A stretch of DNA of 21,911 nt from Bacteroidia bacterium (lineage in GTDB: Bacteria; Bacteroidota; Bacteroidia; AKYH767-A; OLB10), in contig JANWID010000365.1 of NCBI GenBank assembly GCA_025450095.1, positions 1 through 21,911 of the forward strand, in the 5' to 3' direction. A program made the position numbers and the translations under genes. Below are positions 1 to 8,600 of the stretch, piece after piece. Position 1 is the first letter of the stretch. Each line of letters begins with the position of its first letter. The notes under the pieces were generated by a model that saw nothing but the letters and a program-made list of their open reading frames with translations, had not been told where the DNA came from and ran no database searches.

Positions 1-17
1 ATGAAACTTGAAATTGA

Positions 18-45
18 GTCATGGTTCGGCTCCGCTCACCATGAC
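18..45. repeat. REP-like palindrome GTCATGGT...ACCATGAC
   Basis: Eight-base arms GTCATGGT and ACCATGAC are perfect reverse complements around a 12-base GC-rich loop. It lies upstream of the rfbA run and is followed by an A-rich stretch. It could be the end of a transcript entering from the left or a dispersed palindromic repeat. By its look it belongs with the short palindromes scattered between genes in Bacteroidota, but copy number cannot be seen from here. Confidence 0.6.
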
Positions 46-82
46 CTACATTAAAAAAAGTATTATAGAAAACTGCAATCGA

Positions 83-144
83 CATCTCATCAACTTAACA
101 ACTCGCCAACCCATCAACTCAACAACTCAATAACTCAACAACAC
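83..144. repeat. Array of 8-bp units, consensus CAACTCAA
   Basis: Seven full units in strict 8-base phase start at 83, 91, 99, 107, 115, 123 and 131, and a partial unit follows. The units are CATCTCAT, CAACTTAA, CAACTCGC, CAACCCAT, CAACTCAA, CAACTCAA and TAACTCAA. The array ends five bases before the GTG start of rfbA, so it occupies its leader or promoter. No clear TAnnTTTG box was found between the array and the start. Confidence 0.75.
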
Positions 145-148
145 TTTT

Positions 149-1009
149 GTGAAAGGAATCATACTCGCCGGAGGATCCGGTACGCGCTTACATCCATTAA
201 CGCTTGCTGTCAGCAAACAGCTCATGCCGGTTTACGATAAGCCGATGATTTACTACCCGCTATCGGTTCTTATGATAGCTGGAATTAAGGAAATACTTAT
301 TATCAGCACTCCGCATGATTTACCATTATTTGAAAAACTCCTCGGTGACGGATCGCAGATTGGTTGCAGGTTTGAATACGCAAGCCAGGAGGTTCCAAAC
401 GGACTTGCCCAGGCATTTGTAATCGGGGAAAAATTTATCGGAAAGGATAAAGTTGCCCTGATCCTTGGTGATAATATTTTTTATGGTACCGGATTACATG
501 ATTTGCTCATGGAAAATACTGACCCTTCCGGAGGCGTTGTATTTGCTTATCACGTTTCGGATCCGGAACGGTATGGCGTAGTTGAATTTAATCAGTTTAA
601 AGTAGCGATTTCCATTGAAGAAAAACCATTAAAACCAAAATCGAATTACGCCGTACCCGGACTTTATTTATATGATAATAGTGTAGTGTCTATCGCAAAA
701 CAGCTGAAGCCCAGTGCCCGTGAAGAATATGAGATTACGGATGTGAACCGTGAGTACCTGCGCCGTGGTCAGCTTAAAGTTGCTGTCCTGGGACGAGGAA
801 CTGCATGGTTGGATACCGGAACGTTTCATTCGCTCCTTCAGGCAGGCCTTTACGTACAGGTGATTGAAGAACGCCAGGGACTGAAAATCGGGTGCATTGA
901 AGAAATTGCATACAGAAAAGGCTTTATCAGTCGTGAAAATTTAATTAAAATTGCCGAACCACTCCGTAAGAGCGGATATGGGGAATATTTACTGAACCTA
1001 CAGGATTAA
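149..1009 (+). CDS. rfbA: Glucose-1-phosphate thymidylyltransferase (RmlA/RfbA)
   Basis: This enzyme joins dTTP and glucose-1-phosphate to make dTDP-glucose, the first step towards dTDP-L-rhamnose and related sugars of surface polysaccharides. It acts in the cytoplasm. The 286 residues match the family's usual length. The nucleotide-binding signature GGSGTRL is at residues 8-14, followed by the sugar-nucleotidyltransferase lysine region [11 protein letters not shown] (23-33). LGDNIF at 106-111 carries the metal-binding Asp108. EEKP is at 157-160, ITDVN at 196-200 and WLDTGTF at 220-226 with a second metal Asp222. The start is GTG: an in-frame TAA lies at 131-133 with no ATG between, and the translation begins MKGIILAGG as in homologues. 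It is first in a run with the next two genes (3-base and 8-base gaps). The usual partners rmlB, rmlC and rmlD are not in the window. Confidence 0.96.
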   Translation: MKGIILAGGSGTRLHPLTLAVSKQLMPVYDKPMIYYPLSVLMIAGIKEILIISTPHDLPLFEKLLGDGSQIGCRFEYASQEVPNGLAQAFVIGEKFIGKDKVALILGDNIFYGTGLHDLLMENTDPSGGVVFAYHVSDPERYGVVEFNQFKVAISIEEKPLKPKSNYAVPGLYLYDNSVVSIAKQLKPSAREEYEITDVNREYLRRGQLKVAVLGRGTAWLDTGTFHSLLQAGLYVQVIEERQGLKIGCIEEIAYRKGFISRENLIKIAEPLRKSGYGEYLLNLQD

Positions 1010-1012
1010 CTT

Positions 1013-1954
1013 ATGAAACAAAAAATTTTGGTAACCGGTGGTGCAGGTTTTATTGGCAGCGGAATCGCAGCCAAGCTTGCATTGGATCCTTCCAACTTTG
1101 TGGTGATTATCGATAACCTGCATACCGGCTCACTCGAAAAGCTACCCACTTCGCAGCACAACAATATTAAATTCATAAAAGCCAATGTGAATGATTTCAC
1201 GGATATCAGCAGTATCCTGAATTCATATCGGTTTGATTATGTCTTTCACTTTGCTGCATTGGTGGGTGTGAAGCGTACGCTGGAATTTCCGGTGATGGTG
1301 CTGAATGATATCACAGGCATCCGGAACATTCTGAATCTTTCCAAGAATACCGGTGTGAAACGTGTTTATTTTTCTTCTTCTTCGGAAGTTTACGGAGAGC
1401 CTGTTGAGTTTCCGCAGAACGAACATACCACGCCGCTGAATTCACGGCTTCCTTATGCTATCGTAAAGAACGTTGGAGAAGCTTACCTGCGAGCCTACAA
1501 ACAGGAATATGATCTTGATTTTACCATTTTCAGATTTTTCAATACATACGGTCCCAAGCAAAGCAAGGATTTCGTAATGTCGAAATTTCTGTATGCTGCA
1601 TTGCATAACAAGGACATTACAATTTATGGTGATGGTTTACAAACCCGGACATTCTGTTATATAGATGATAACGTGGATGCGTGCCTGAGTGCTTTTTACA
1701 ATAGTAAAATGATCAACGATGTTGTGAACATCGGTACCGATCATGAAATTTCGATTTTGGAACTTGCACACAGAATGATTGCGGTGACTGGTTCCAAATC
1801 CAAAATTGTGCATCTGCCTGCATTAAAGGAAGGTGACATGACACGGCGCTGTCCTGATAATTCAAAAATGAAAGAGCTGCTGAATCGTCCGCTGACACCC
1901 CTTGAAGAAGGAATTCAAAAGCTGATGGAATCAAAGCACCTCGTAAAATCCTGA
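1013..1954 (+). CDS. NAD-dependent sugar-nucleotide epimerase/dehydratase (extended SDR)
   Basis: An extended short-chain dehydrogenase/reductase of 313 residues, cytoplasmic. The Rossmann motif GGAGFIGS is at 9-16, with Asp34 at the end of beta-2 as expected for NAD ribose binding. A serine-rich catalytic strand precedes EVYG (121-128), and the catalytic YxxxK is Y148/K152. The C-terminal part, with an RRCPDNSKMKELL segment and a final LEEG helix, resembles UDP-glucuronate decarboxylases and UDP-glucose 4-epimerases. The exact reaction cannot be fixed from sequence alone. The start codon is three bases after the rfbA stop, so the two are almost certainly cotranscribed and it probably acts on a nucleotide sugar. 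It could also work on UDP-sugars independently of RfbA. Confidence 0.9.
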   Translation: MKQKILVTGGAGFIGSGIAAKLALDPSNFVVIIDNLHTGSLEKLPTSQHNNIKFIKANVNDFTDISSILNSYRFDYVFHFAALVGVKRTLEFPVMVLNDITGIRNILNLSKNTGVKRVYFSSSSEVYGEPVEFPQNEHTTPLNSRLPYAIVKNVGEAYLRAYKQEYDLDFTIFRFFNTYGPKQSKDFVMSKFLYAALHNKDITIYGDGLQTRTFCYIDDNVDACLSAFYNSKMINDVVNIGTDHEISILELAHRMIAVTGSKSKIVHLPALKEGDMTRRCPDNSKMKELLNRPLTPLEEGIQKLMESKHLVKS

Positions 1955-1962
1955 ACTTCCCG

Positions 1963-2937
1963 ATGCATTCAATTGCCGAGCTGAAACTTCGTGTTGATGA
2001 AGAAATAAAAAAGCTGGAATTCAATACAGCTCCCGGTGATTTGTACAACCCCATTACGTATATGCTTGCGCTTGACGCGAAACGTCTGCGGCCGGTATTG
2101 GTACTTTGCGGGTGTGAAATGTTTGGAGGTGACCCGGTTTCCGCAATTCGTCCTGCACTGGGTATAGAGGTATTCCATAATTTCACGTTGCTACATGATG
2201 ATATTATGGATAACGCTCCATTGCGGCGCAACCATCAAACCATCCATGCCAAATGGAATGTAAACGTGGCTATCCTTTCCGGGGATGCCATGTTTGTGAA
2301 AGCCTGCCAGCTGGTAATGCAGGTCCCCGATCCGCTTATCAGGCCAGTGATGGACCTGTTTTATAAAACCGCACTCGAAGTTTGTGAAGGGCAACAGATC
2401 GACATGGATTTTGAAAAATCTGAAAATGTATCCATACCCGATTACCTGGATATGATCTCACGAAAAACGGCAGTGCTACTTGGCGCGAGTCTCGAAACAG
2501 GTGCAATCATTGCCGGTGCTTCCTCCCGTGACGCGGAACATATTTATGAATTCGGAAGGCACATCGGATTAGCTTTCCAGTTGAAGGATGACATCCTGGA
2601 TGTTTTTGGCGACGACAAAAAATTCGGAAAGCGCAGGGGAGGGGATATTGTTTCAAACAAGAAAACTTTTTTATTACTGAAAGCTTTTGAACTGGCAGAC
2701 GAAAAACATGCTGCTGATCTGCGCCACTGGTTACAAACTCCGATTCTGAATCCGGAAGAAAAGGTCAATGCCGTTACAACGATTTATAACGAGCTTCACA
2801 TCCGCAATCACGCCGAATCGGAAATGGAGCTGCACATGGAAACCGCTTTATTCCATCTCGACGCTATTGATGTACCCGTTTCACGAAAGGAAGTGCTGCG
2901 TGATTTTGCCGGGAGATTGATGGTGAGGGAGGCTTGA
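1963..2937 (+). CDS. Polyprenyl (geranylgeranyl/farnesyl-type) diphosphate synthase
   Basis: A trans-isoprenyl diphosphate synthase of 324 residues that extends allylic diphosphates with isopentenyl diphosphate. The products feed quinones, carotenoids or lipid carriers. The first aspartate-rich motif DDIMD is at 79-83 and lacks the two-residue insertion of typical bacterial FPP synthases. The second motif DDILD is at 209-213. KRLRP at 40-44 and GQQID at 143-147 fit the diphosphate-binding parts of the family. Phe74, five residues before the first Asp, is the kind of bulky residue that limits chain length, so a C15-C20 product is likely (inference). It starts eight bases after the preceding stop and ends the plus-strand run. 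Its presence behind two sugar-nucleotide genes may be simple operon packing rather than a shared pathway. Confidence 0.93.
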   Translation: MHSIAELKLRVDEEIKKLEFNTAPGDLYNPITYMLALDAKRLRPVLVLCGCEMFGGDPVSAIRPALGIEVFHNFTLLHDDIMDNAPLRRNHQTIHAKWNVNVAILSGDAMFVKACQLVMQVPDPLIRPVMDLFYKTALEVCEGQQIDMDFEKSENVSIPDYLDMISRKTAVLLGASLETGAIIAGASSRDAEHIYEFGRHIGLAFQLKDDILDVFGDDKKFGKRRGGDIVSNKKTFLLLKAFELADEKHAADLRHWLQTPILNPEEKVNAVTTIYNELHIRNHAESEMELHMETALFHLDAIDVPVSRKEVLRDFAGRLMVREA

Positions 2938-2977
2938 AAATATTTTTTTGAGTTTTCAGCAGAGGAAAATATTGAAT

Positions 2978-3056
2978 AACATATAACATAAAATGAAAAT
3001 TGAATAAGTTGATTTGAATAAGTTTCTTATTCAATAATCAATAAGTGTTATATGTT
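2978..3056. terminator. Nested AT-rich palindrome at a convergent junction, candidate two-way terminator
   Basis: This sits between two converging genes that end at 2937 and 3082. Outer arms AACATATAACA (2978-2988) and TGTTATATGTT (3046-3056) are perfect 11-base reverse complements. Inside, TTGAATAAG (3014-3022) and CTTATTCAA (3026-3034) pair over a 3-base loop, and the stem is extended by TTGAT (3009-3013) with ATCAA (3036-3040) across a 2-base bulge. T-rich tracts lie on both outer sides. The layout fits transcription stopping from both directions, but it is very AT-rich and could equally be a decayed repeat. Confidence 0.6.
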
Positions 3057-3081
3057 TTTTAATTATTTATCGTTTTTCATG

Positions 3082-4038
3082 TTATTTGTTTTCCCGTTTC
3101 AATTTTGGATACCAGTGTTTCGGAATATCCGGATCTGCGGGTTGAGGAGGATCTTTCATAATAACTTCCGGAAATAATTTCGTCTGGAATCCTTCAAAAT
3201 CTTTTGCCCATTCTTTATGCTGATAAACGCATACCGGGAGACAAATTGAGCAGTAATTATGAGTGGCAAAATAAGGAAAGCATTTACCAGTATCCACCAT
3301 GTAACGATCATTGCCAAGGTGATCTTTGCCTGCTTCCGGTGAGCGTTTATCGGGAATTGCATTTGCAGGACAATAGATACGACATGCACGGCATTTATCG
3401 CAAAAAGCAGCAATGCCAGCGTCGATAGGATGATCTGTTTGCAGTGGCATGTCGGTGATCACACTGCCTAAACGAAACAACGGACCCATTTTTGGATGAA
3501 TGATAGAGCCGTGCCGGCCCAGCTCACCAAAGCCTGCTTTCAAAGCAAGCGGTACATGAAGTACATCACTGTCACCAATCGGATGTTCAACCGTGCAGGC
3601 ATAGCCAAGACTACGTATGTAATCAGCCAGCTGTATTACTATTTCACCAAGTGTATAATATACTCTTAAACATTCAACCGCCGATTCATGCGAAGGTACT
3701 TCCTGGAAGCTGCGCCACAACATGCGCTGTCCGACTACAATTGCAAATTTTTCCTTTACTTCCCTGCCTTTATAAATATCGGTTGGTTCTATAGCAGCAA
3801 TCCCTGCTTCACCTGCCCCAAGTTCAAATGCTTTTTGTTTAACGGCTTTGGCAGCTGAAGCTTCATCGACAAAAAATGCCGGTTGGGGATTAACTTCTCC
3901 GGTAAAACGTGGATACTGGTGTTCCCTTATTTGCGTAAGAATATTTTCGACTTCCGCAATCCTGATGCGTCTTCCGCCGATATGACCATACCACTCTTCC
4001 CAATGGAAAGCAGGTGGAGATTTTTCGGAACCAGTCAA
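3082..4038 (-). CDS. 2x[4Fe-4S] protein of the epoxyqueuosine reductase/reductive dehalogenase-like family
   Basis: The 318 residues contain one classical ferredoxin motif, CxxCxxCxxxCP (C213, C216, C219, C223). A second set (C253, C263, C266, C270) ends CxxCxxxC. This is the two-cluster pattern of QueG and of reductive dehalogenases, which transfer electrons to a corrinoid cofactor. The preceding stretch with GFGELGRHG (169-177), then a GPLFRLGSVITDMPL segment, is the family's conserved core. There is no signal peptide, twin-arginine motif or membrane segment, so it should be cytoplasmic. QueG's C-terminal HEAT-like tail is absent. The start is TTG at 4038: an in-frame stop lies three codons upstream and the next Met is residue 106. 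Its substrate is unknown. It lies 80 bases downstream of a T9SS cargo gene on the same strand and may be cotranscribed with it. Confidence 0.8.
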   Translation of the reverse strand: MTGSEKSPPAFHWEEWYGHIGGRRIRIAEVENILTQIREHQYPRFTGEVNPQPAFFVDEASAAKAVKQKAFELGAGEAGIAAIEPTDIYKGREVKEKFAIVVGQRMLWRSFQEVPSHESAVECLRVYYTLGEIVIQLADYIRSLGYACTVEHPIGDSDVLHVPLALKAGFGELGRHGSIIHPKMGPLFRLGSVITDMPLQTDHPIDAGIAAFCDKCRACRIYCPANAIPDKRSPEAGKDHLGNDRYMVDTGKCFPYFATHNYCSICLPVCVYQHKEWAKDFEGFQTKLFPEVIMKDPPQPADPDIPKHWYPKLKRENK

Positions 4039-4118
4039 TGTGAATTAATTATTTATAACTGTACAAACAAACCCTTACCATTACTCCAACTTTTAACCTA
4101 AGGTACGAATTCTATTTT

Positions 4119-5612
4119 TTATCTTATTACACTAAAAGAGATTGTACCAGTATCTGTTCCCGATGTAAGACTAAGTAAATATAATCCCGGTGGAAGAGCC
4201 TGTGGCAACATGGTATAGTGAATGGAGCTCCATTCGGTTAAAGTTTCATAGTAGATTAATTTACCCTCACGACTGAATATTCTCATCACTGCTTCTTCAT
4301 TTCGCGGTTGCAGGTACCCTACTGTAAAATTACCATCATTCGGGTTGGGGTAGATTTTCAATCTGAAGTCATGAGCCACAGGCTCTGATTGACTTGTTAA
4401 TGAATCGCAGATACTTCCTGTTAAGGCTCCGAGGTAATAATTTGGAAAGTTAGGCAATGTGGCATTGAAATGAGGTAGCAATATTGCATGTTGTTGAACA
4501 TCACAAGCGACACCTGAACTATCCGGGTCATCAATTACATGTAATGCCATAGTAGTGCTGGTTGTATTGATGTAAATTTTCCCATCCGGACCTAATTGAT
4601 GCATCCAGAAATTAGTATTCCAACCGGCAGGGGCCTGAAATCCATCATACGTAGCTACCACTTGTTCAGAAGCAATTATATTGGTTGCCTGCAGATCATA
4701 TTGTAAAATCTCAAAACCGCCATGGGTTACATAAGTATACCGTGAGTTAGGTGAAATACTGGCTCCAAGGCAAAATGCACTATCGGGAAATACTTTATTG
4801 TCGATAAATGTTAAAGTTCCGTCGCATCTGTCAAAATCAAAAAAAGCCACTCCCCACCAATAACTAATCATATATTTACTTCCATCGGGTGAAAAACATG
4901 CTTGTCCTCCTTGTAGTCCGTCGAAAGGAAAAATCTGATAATTGGTTTGCTGAATTGTATCAGGGGTTACTAATAAAGTATAATAACCGATATCCTGTCC
5001 CCACCGCGGTACTAGCATCCACCAATCGCGACCATTTCCATGACGGGTTAAAGTTAAAGAACCTGGATAAAGTGTGTCATTAATCAGGATATTGTTTTTT
5101 GAAACTACTTCACCTAATCCATTATCCAGCGACATATCAATGTTGCTCATGTACAAATATCCTGGCTTGAATACCGGAGTAGCAATATCTTCAGTCATAT
5201 GAAATAAGTAATAATTAGTTGAGGATCCTGGAGTCGGAATTATAACAGAAGCCTGTGGTAATCGTAATCCGGAATTGTAAAATTGAGTAGTATAGAAACT
5301 CGGATTAATTCCGTTGCCATTGCTCATTGTATCATCCAGGGCATTGGCAATGAAAACACCGTTTGTGTAAAACAATATATTACCAGTATCGTTGCCGATC
5401 GCAGCATTTGTGAAAACGAAAGACATTGGCCGGGAATGAGTGTCAAGGGCTGCAATATTTTGTGGAAATGTTAATTCCATACCACCAAAGGATGAATTTC
5501 CAGAGTAACTATCATATCCTAGTGGCCAATAATTATCACGACCCTGACTGAAACAATAGTGCCAGTATACGATTAAACTTAACGTATAGATAAGTTTCAA
5601 TACATTTCTCAT
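4119..5612 (-). CDS. T9SS type A sorting-domain protein with propeller-like body (497 aa)
   Basis: Predicted exported protein. Residues 1-23 form a signal peptide ending FSQ. The body (about 24-415) has beta-propeller-like segments such as DTGNILFYTNG, SPDGSKYMISYWW and SPNSRYTYVTHGG. This style is common in large Bacteroidota proteins that open with a WYFG-type or related motif. The C-terminal 80 residues are a T9SS type A domain: IYPNPNDGNF, a middle RIFSREGKLIY strand, LPPGLYLLSL, and an ending in Arg. The protein should cross the outer membrane and be released or anchored at the surface. Its ATG overlaps the stop of the 1800-residue gene as ATGA (5609-5612), so translation is probably coupled to that gene. 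No catalytic motif was recognised, and the function is unknown. Confidence 0.88.
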   Translation of the reverse strand: MRNVLKLIYTLSLIVYWHYCFSQGRDNYWPLGYDSYSGNSSFGGMELTFPQNIAALDTHSRPMSFVFTNAAIGNDTGNILFYTNGVFIANALDDTMSNGNGINPSFYTTQFYNSGLRLPQASVIIPTPGSSTNYYLFHMTEDIATPVFKPGYLYMSNIDMSLDNGLGEVVSKNNILINDTLYPGSLTLTRHGNGRDWWMLVPRWGQDIGYYTLLVTPDTIQQTNYQIFPFDGLQGGQACFSPDGSKYMISYWWGVAFFDFDRCDGTLTFIDNKVFPDSAFCLGASISPNSRYTYVTHGGFEILQYDLQATNIIASEQVVATYDGFQAPAGWNTNFWMHQLGPDGKIYINTTSTTMALHVIDDPDSSGVACDVQQHAILLPHFNATLPNFPNYYLGALTGSICDSLTSQSEPVAHDFRLKIYPNPNDGNFTVGYLQPRNEEAVMRIFSREGKLIYYETLTEWSSIHYTMLPQALPPGLYLLSLTSGTDTGTISFSVIR

Positions 5613-8600
5613 CTAATAATAGTAAATTTTGCCGGAGGAAGAAAATCTTCCTGGCATTTGAATGTTATTGAATAAATACCTGGAGTCAATCTGGAAACAT
5701 CCAGTTTTTCAATGCTCCAATTAGCTTGTAAGTTTGACAATAAAACGGTTCTGCCGCTTACATCACGTATAATTATTTCGCTTGGCACTGTATAGCCATA
5801 AGCTTTAATATTTAATTCGTTTGTAACTGGATTTGGGAAAATTGAAAATCCCGTAAGATCATTAAATTCAGATGAGCTTTGTTGCTGTGATTGCCTTAAA
5901 TAACCAAGTTGCGTACAATTTGCCTGATCATCATAATTACTTTCAATTCCGTAGCGCATAAGTTCAGACCTGGCACGATAAACAGCCTTACCATATGCAT
6001 AAGGACACAGCGATGCTATATACATAATATTTACAAGGTCGGCTGAATCTAATTGTGCGAATAAACTGGAATTGTAAGAGAAATGAAATTCATTTACCTG
6101 TTTTTCGTACAATTCAACTTCGTTGGAAGGTGCAACGATGTAGTTTAATATTCCAGCAATGGATATTGTTGAATCTATTTGTAAAATATAAGAGTTGATA
6201 TAATTACTCAAAGATTCAATCATTAGATTAATGGAAATTAATTGAGAATGGTGCTGAGGAATATTTGTTGGCTCAACCAGAGAAAGGCTATCTAATATAA
6301 TCAAAGAATCCATGGCATCATTTAGCATTCCATTAGTGGTTTCAATAGTCTCAGTAGAAGGGCTTGTATAAAACATTGAACTGATTACAGTGAGATCACC
6401 AGATGGAGTAATTGATTTCTCGTCGAAGAAATTTTCAAAAACACCATTATCGCTTCGTAAACTATCATTGATTGTGAGTTTTCCAAGAAGATCCCGCATT
6501 GTAAAATACTTAAGTTCATCTTCGAATTGGACTGCTGTGATACTATCATGCACTATTAATGAGTCTGTATAAGTAAGTTTAGATTCGTTATTGTCACTTC
6601 CTCCCGACAAATATGCAATGCAAGGACTTGGATATGCGCCTGACCAGGGAGTTCCAGATAGGGCAAATATCCATTGTGCCCCGCTCCCATTTGGTACATC
6701 GTTGGTAGGATGATATAAGCTTCCGGGAGTTGGTTCGTGGACTGTGATCGGGTTATTTGATATTTCCAAAAATGTAGAATTTTCATTTAACCCACCCCAA
6801 AGACCAAATGGTCCATACCATTTGTTTCCCCTATGTGTTTGAACGCCCATAATACCACTACCATTCAAATGAAGTCCGATATTATGTTCCCCCATAGTAT
6901 TACCTCTGAAGAATTCATCTGTTGCGCACCCACTTCCGAAATCAAATCCAATTTCTGTCAGATTTGCATGATTGTTAGTAAAAGTATTTGAAGGAGCTAT
7001 ATAGGTGCCAAAAGCTATATGCTTTGTGGTACTGTTTCCAGTTACTCTATTTTCTAATAAACTGCAATTCGTGCTACCATTAATTCTAACTCCATTTGCA
7101 GAGTTGACAGTAGAATTCAATAAAACGTTGTTTTGAGTTAAAGAAATTCGTTCAGTTGAATTAAGTAAGATTCCATCTATACCATCATCAACAGTGATTG
7201 AATTGCAATTTATTTTAACTCTTCTTGTTGGAGAGGGTGGTACGGATTCTAAAACTGAGATACCAGTTGCAGAAATTCCATTTATAAATATAGTATTGTA
7301 ATTAACATCAATCATAGTTGCATTTTCATTATTATTCAACCAGATTCCCTTTTCACTTGCCTCAATGTAATTATATGAAGCATTAATACTTTGTCCTTTT
7401 ACCTGGTCGATTCTAATGCCTTTCCTTACATCAACCATATGATTGCTGCTAATACTAACAAAACCCCTCCTTGTATAAATAGCTACAGGACAATTCTCGA
7501 AGGATACTGGAGAAAAAGAAAATTCCCCCAATCCATTCTGACGTAACATACCTCCGTTAAACATATCAGCATAGATCCCATATCCACCAAATGGTAGATA
7601 AAACACATTTGAGCTCATGTTTGAAAAGGTGCTATTAATAATTGTATTATAACAATCGTTCAATGAAACGCCGCGGTACAATTCAGTAAAATTATTAAGG
7701 TTGCCACCACCTACACCAATATTAAATACGGAGTTGTAAGCTTCAATTCCTGCGAAGGTAACCATGTTCGGAGACGTGTTTTGTCCAGGGTACTTCCCTT
7801 TCAAAGGATTTCCAGATAGACAACTGGTACATGAAAAGGTAGAACCTTCAACAACAATGGAACCACCATTTAAGTCCTGAGTGTAAATTCCAACATAATC
7901 GTGTTCGAATTTACCTTTCCTTGAATATAAATTTCCATCCGACTGAACTCTTGCAGCATATTCTGCATCTCTGATTTCAGAATTATCAATATACAAGTAT
8001 CCGCCGGGTTCGACAATTATACCTTGCCACATATTTCCACAGGCAAAAAGAGTGCTGTTTAACAAGTTCAGCGTGTTTCCTGAGGGTACAGTTATACTAA
8101 TACCTTCCTTTATAGAGATGTTAGCACCATCGATAGTTACTACTCCAATACAAACTGCATCATCATTCAGATTATAGTCACCTATGATAGGAGGTCCTCC
8201 ATTAAATGCAGCCTGATCCAGATAATCTAGATATGTATTGCAGCAATTTGGGTCTTCCTTAATCACAACGAAACTTGTTGCTGAACAGGACCCATTTTCA
8301 ACAGTTACCGTGTATGTCCCGGAACTAATTCCGGTAATTGTACTTATTGTAGCACCAGTGCTCCATAGAAAAGTAGAACCTCCACCAAATGGATCATTTA
8401 CAGATGCAGATGCTGTAAATGATCCCGAGCAAACTACATCACTGGATGTTGTTATTGCTAAAGGATTTTCTTCATACTTCCAGGAACCCAGACCTCGAAG
8501 TACACCATAAACATATTGTTCATTGCAACTCCCGGTACTATTTCGGGATGTCAAAAATGTGATTGCCTTGTTTGGCATATCACCACTGATATCTACCCAG

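Noticed and set aside
1..54. Short frame ATG to TAA at the very start (17 residues)
   Set aside because: It is built largely from the palindrome at 18-45 and has no protein-like features; it is more likely intergenic or the tail of something outside.
142..149. CACTTTTG as a -7 promoter box for rfbA
   Set aside because: One base off the consensus, and it would overlap the GTG start codon itself.
1713..2231. 172-residue minus-strand frame across the epimerase/prenyl synthase boundary
   Set aside because: It spans two well-supported genes on the other strand and shows no recognisable motif.
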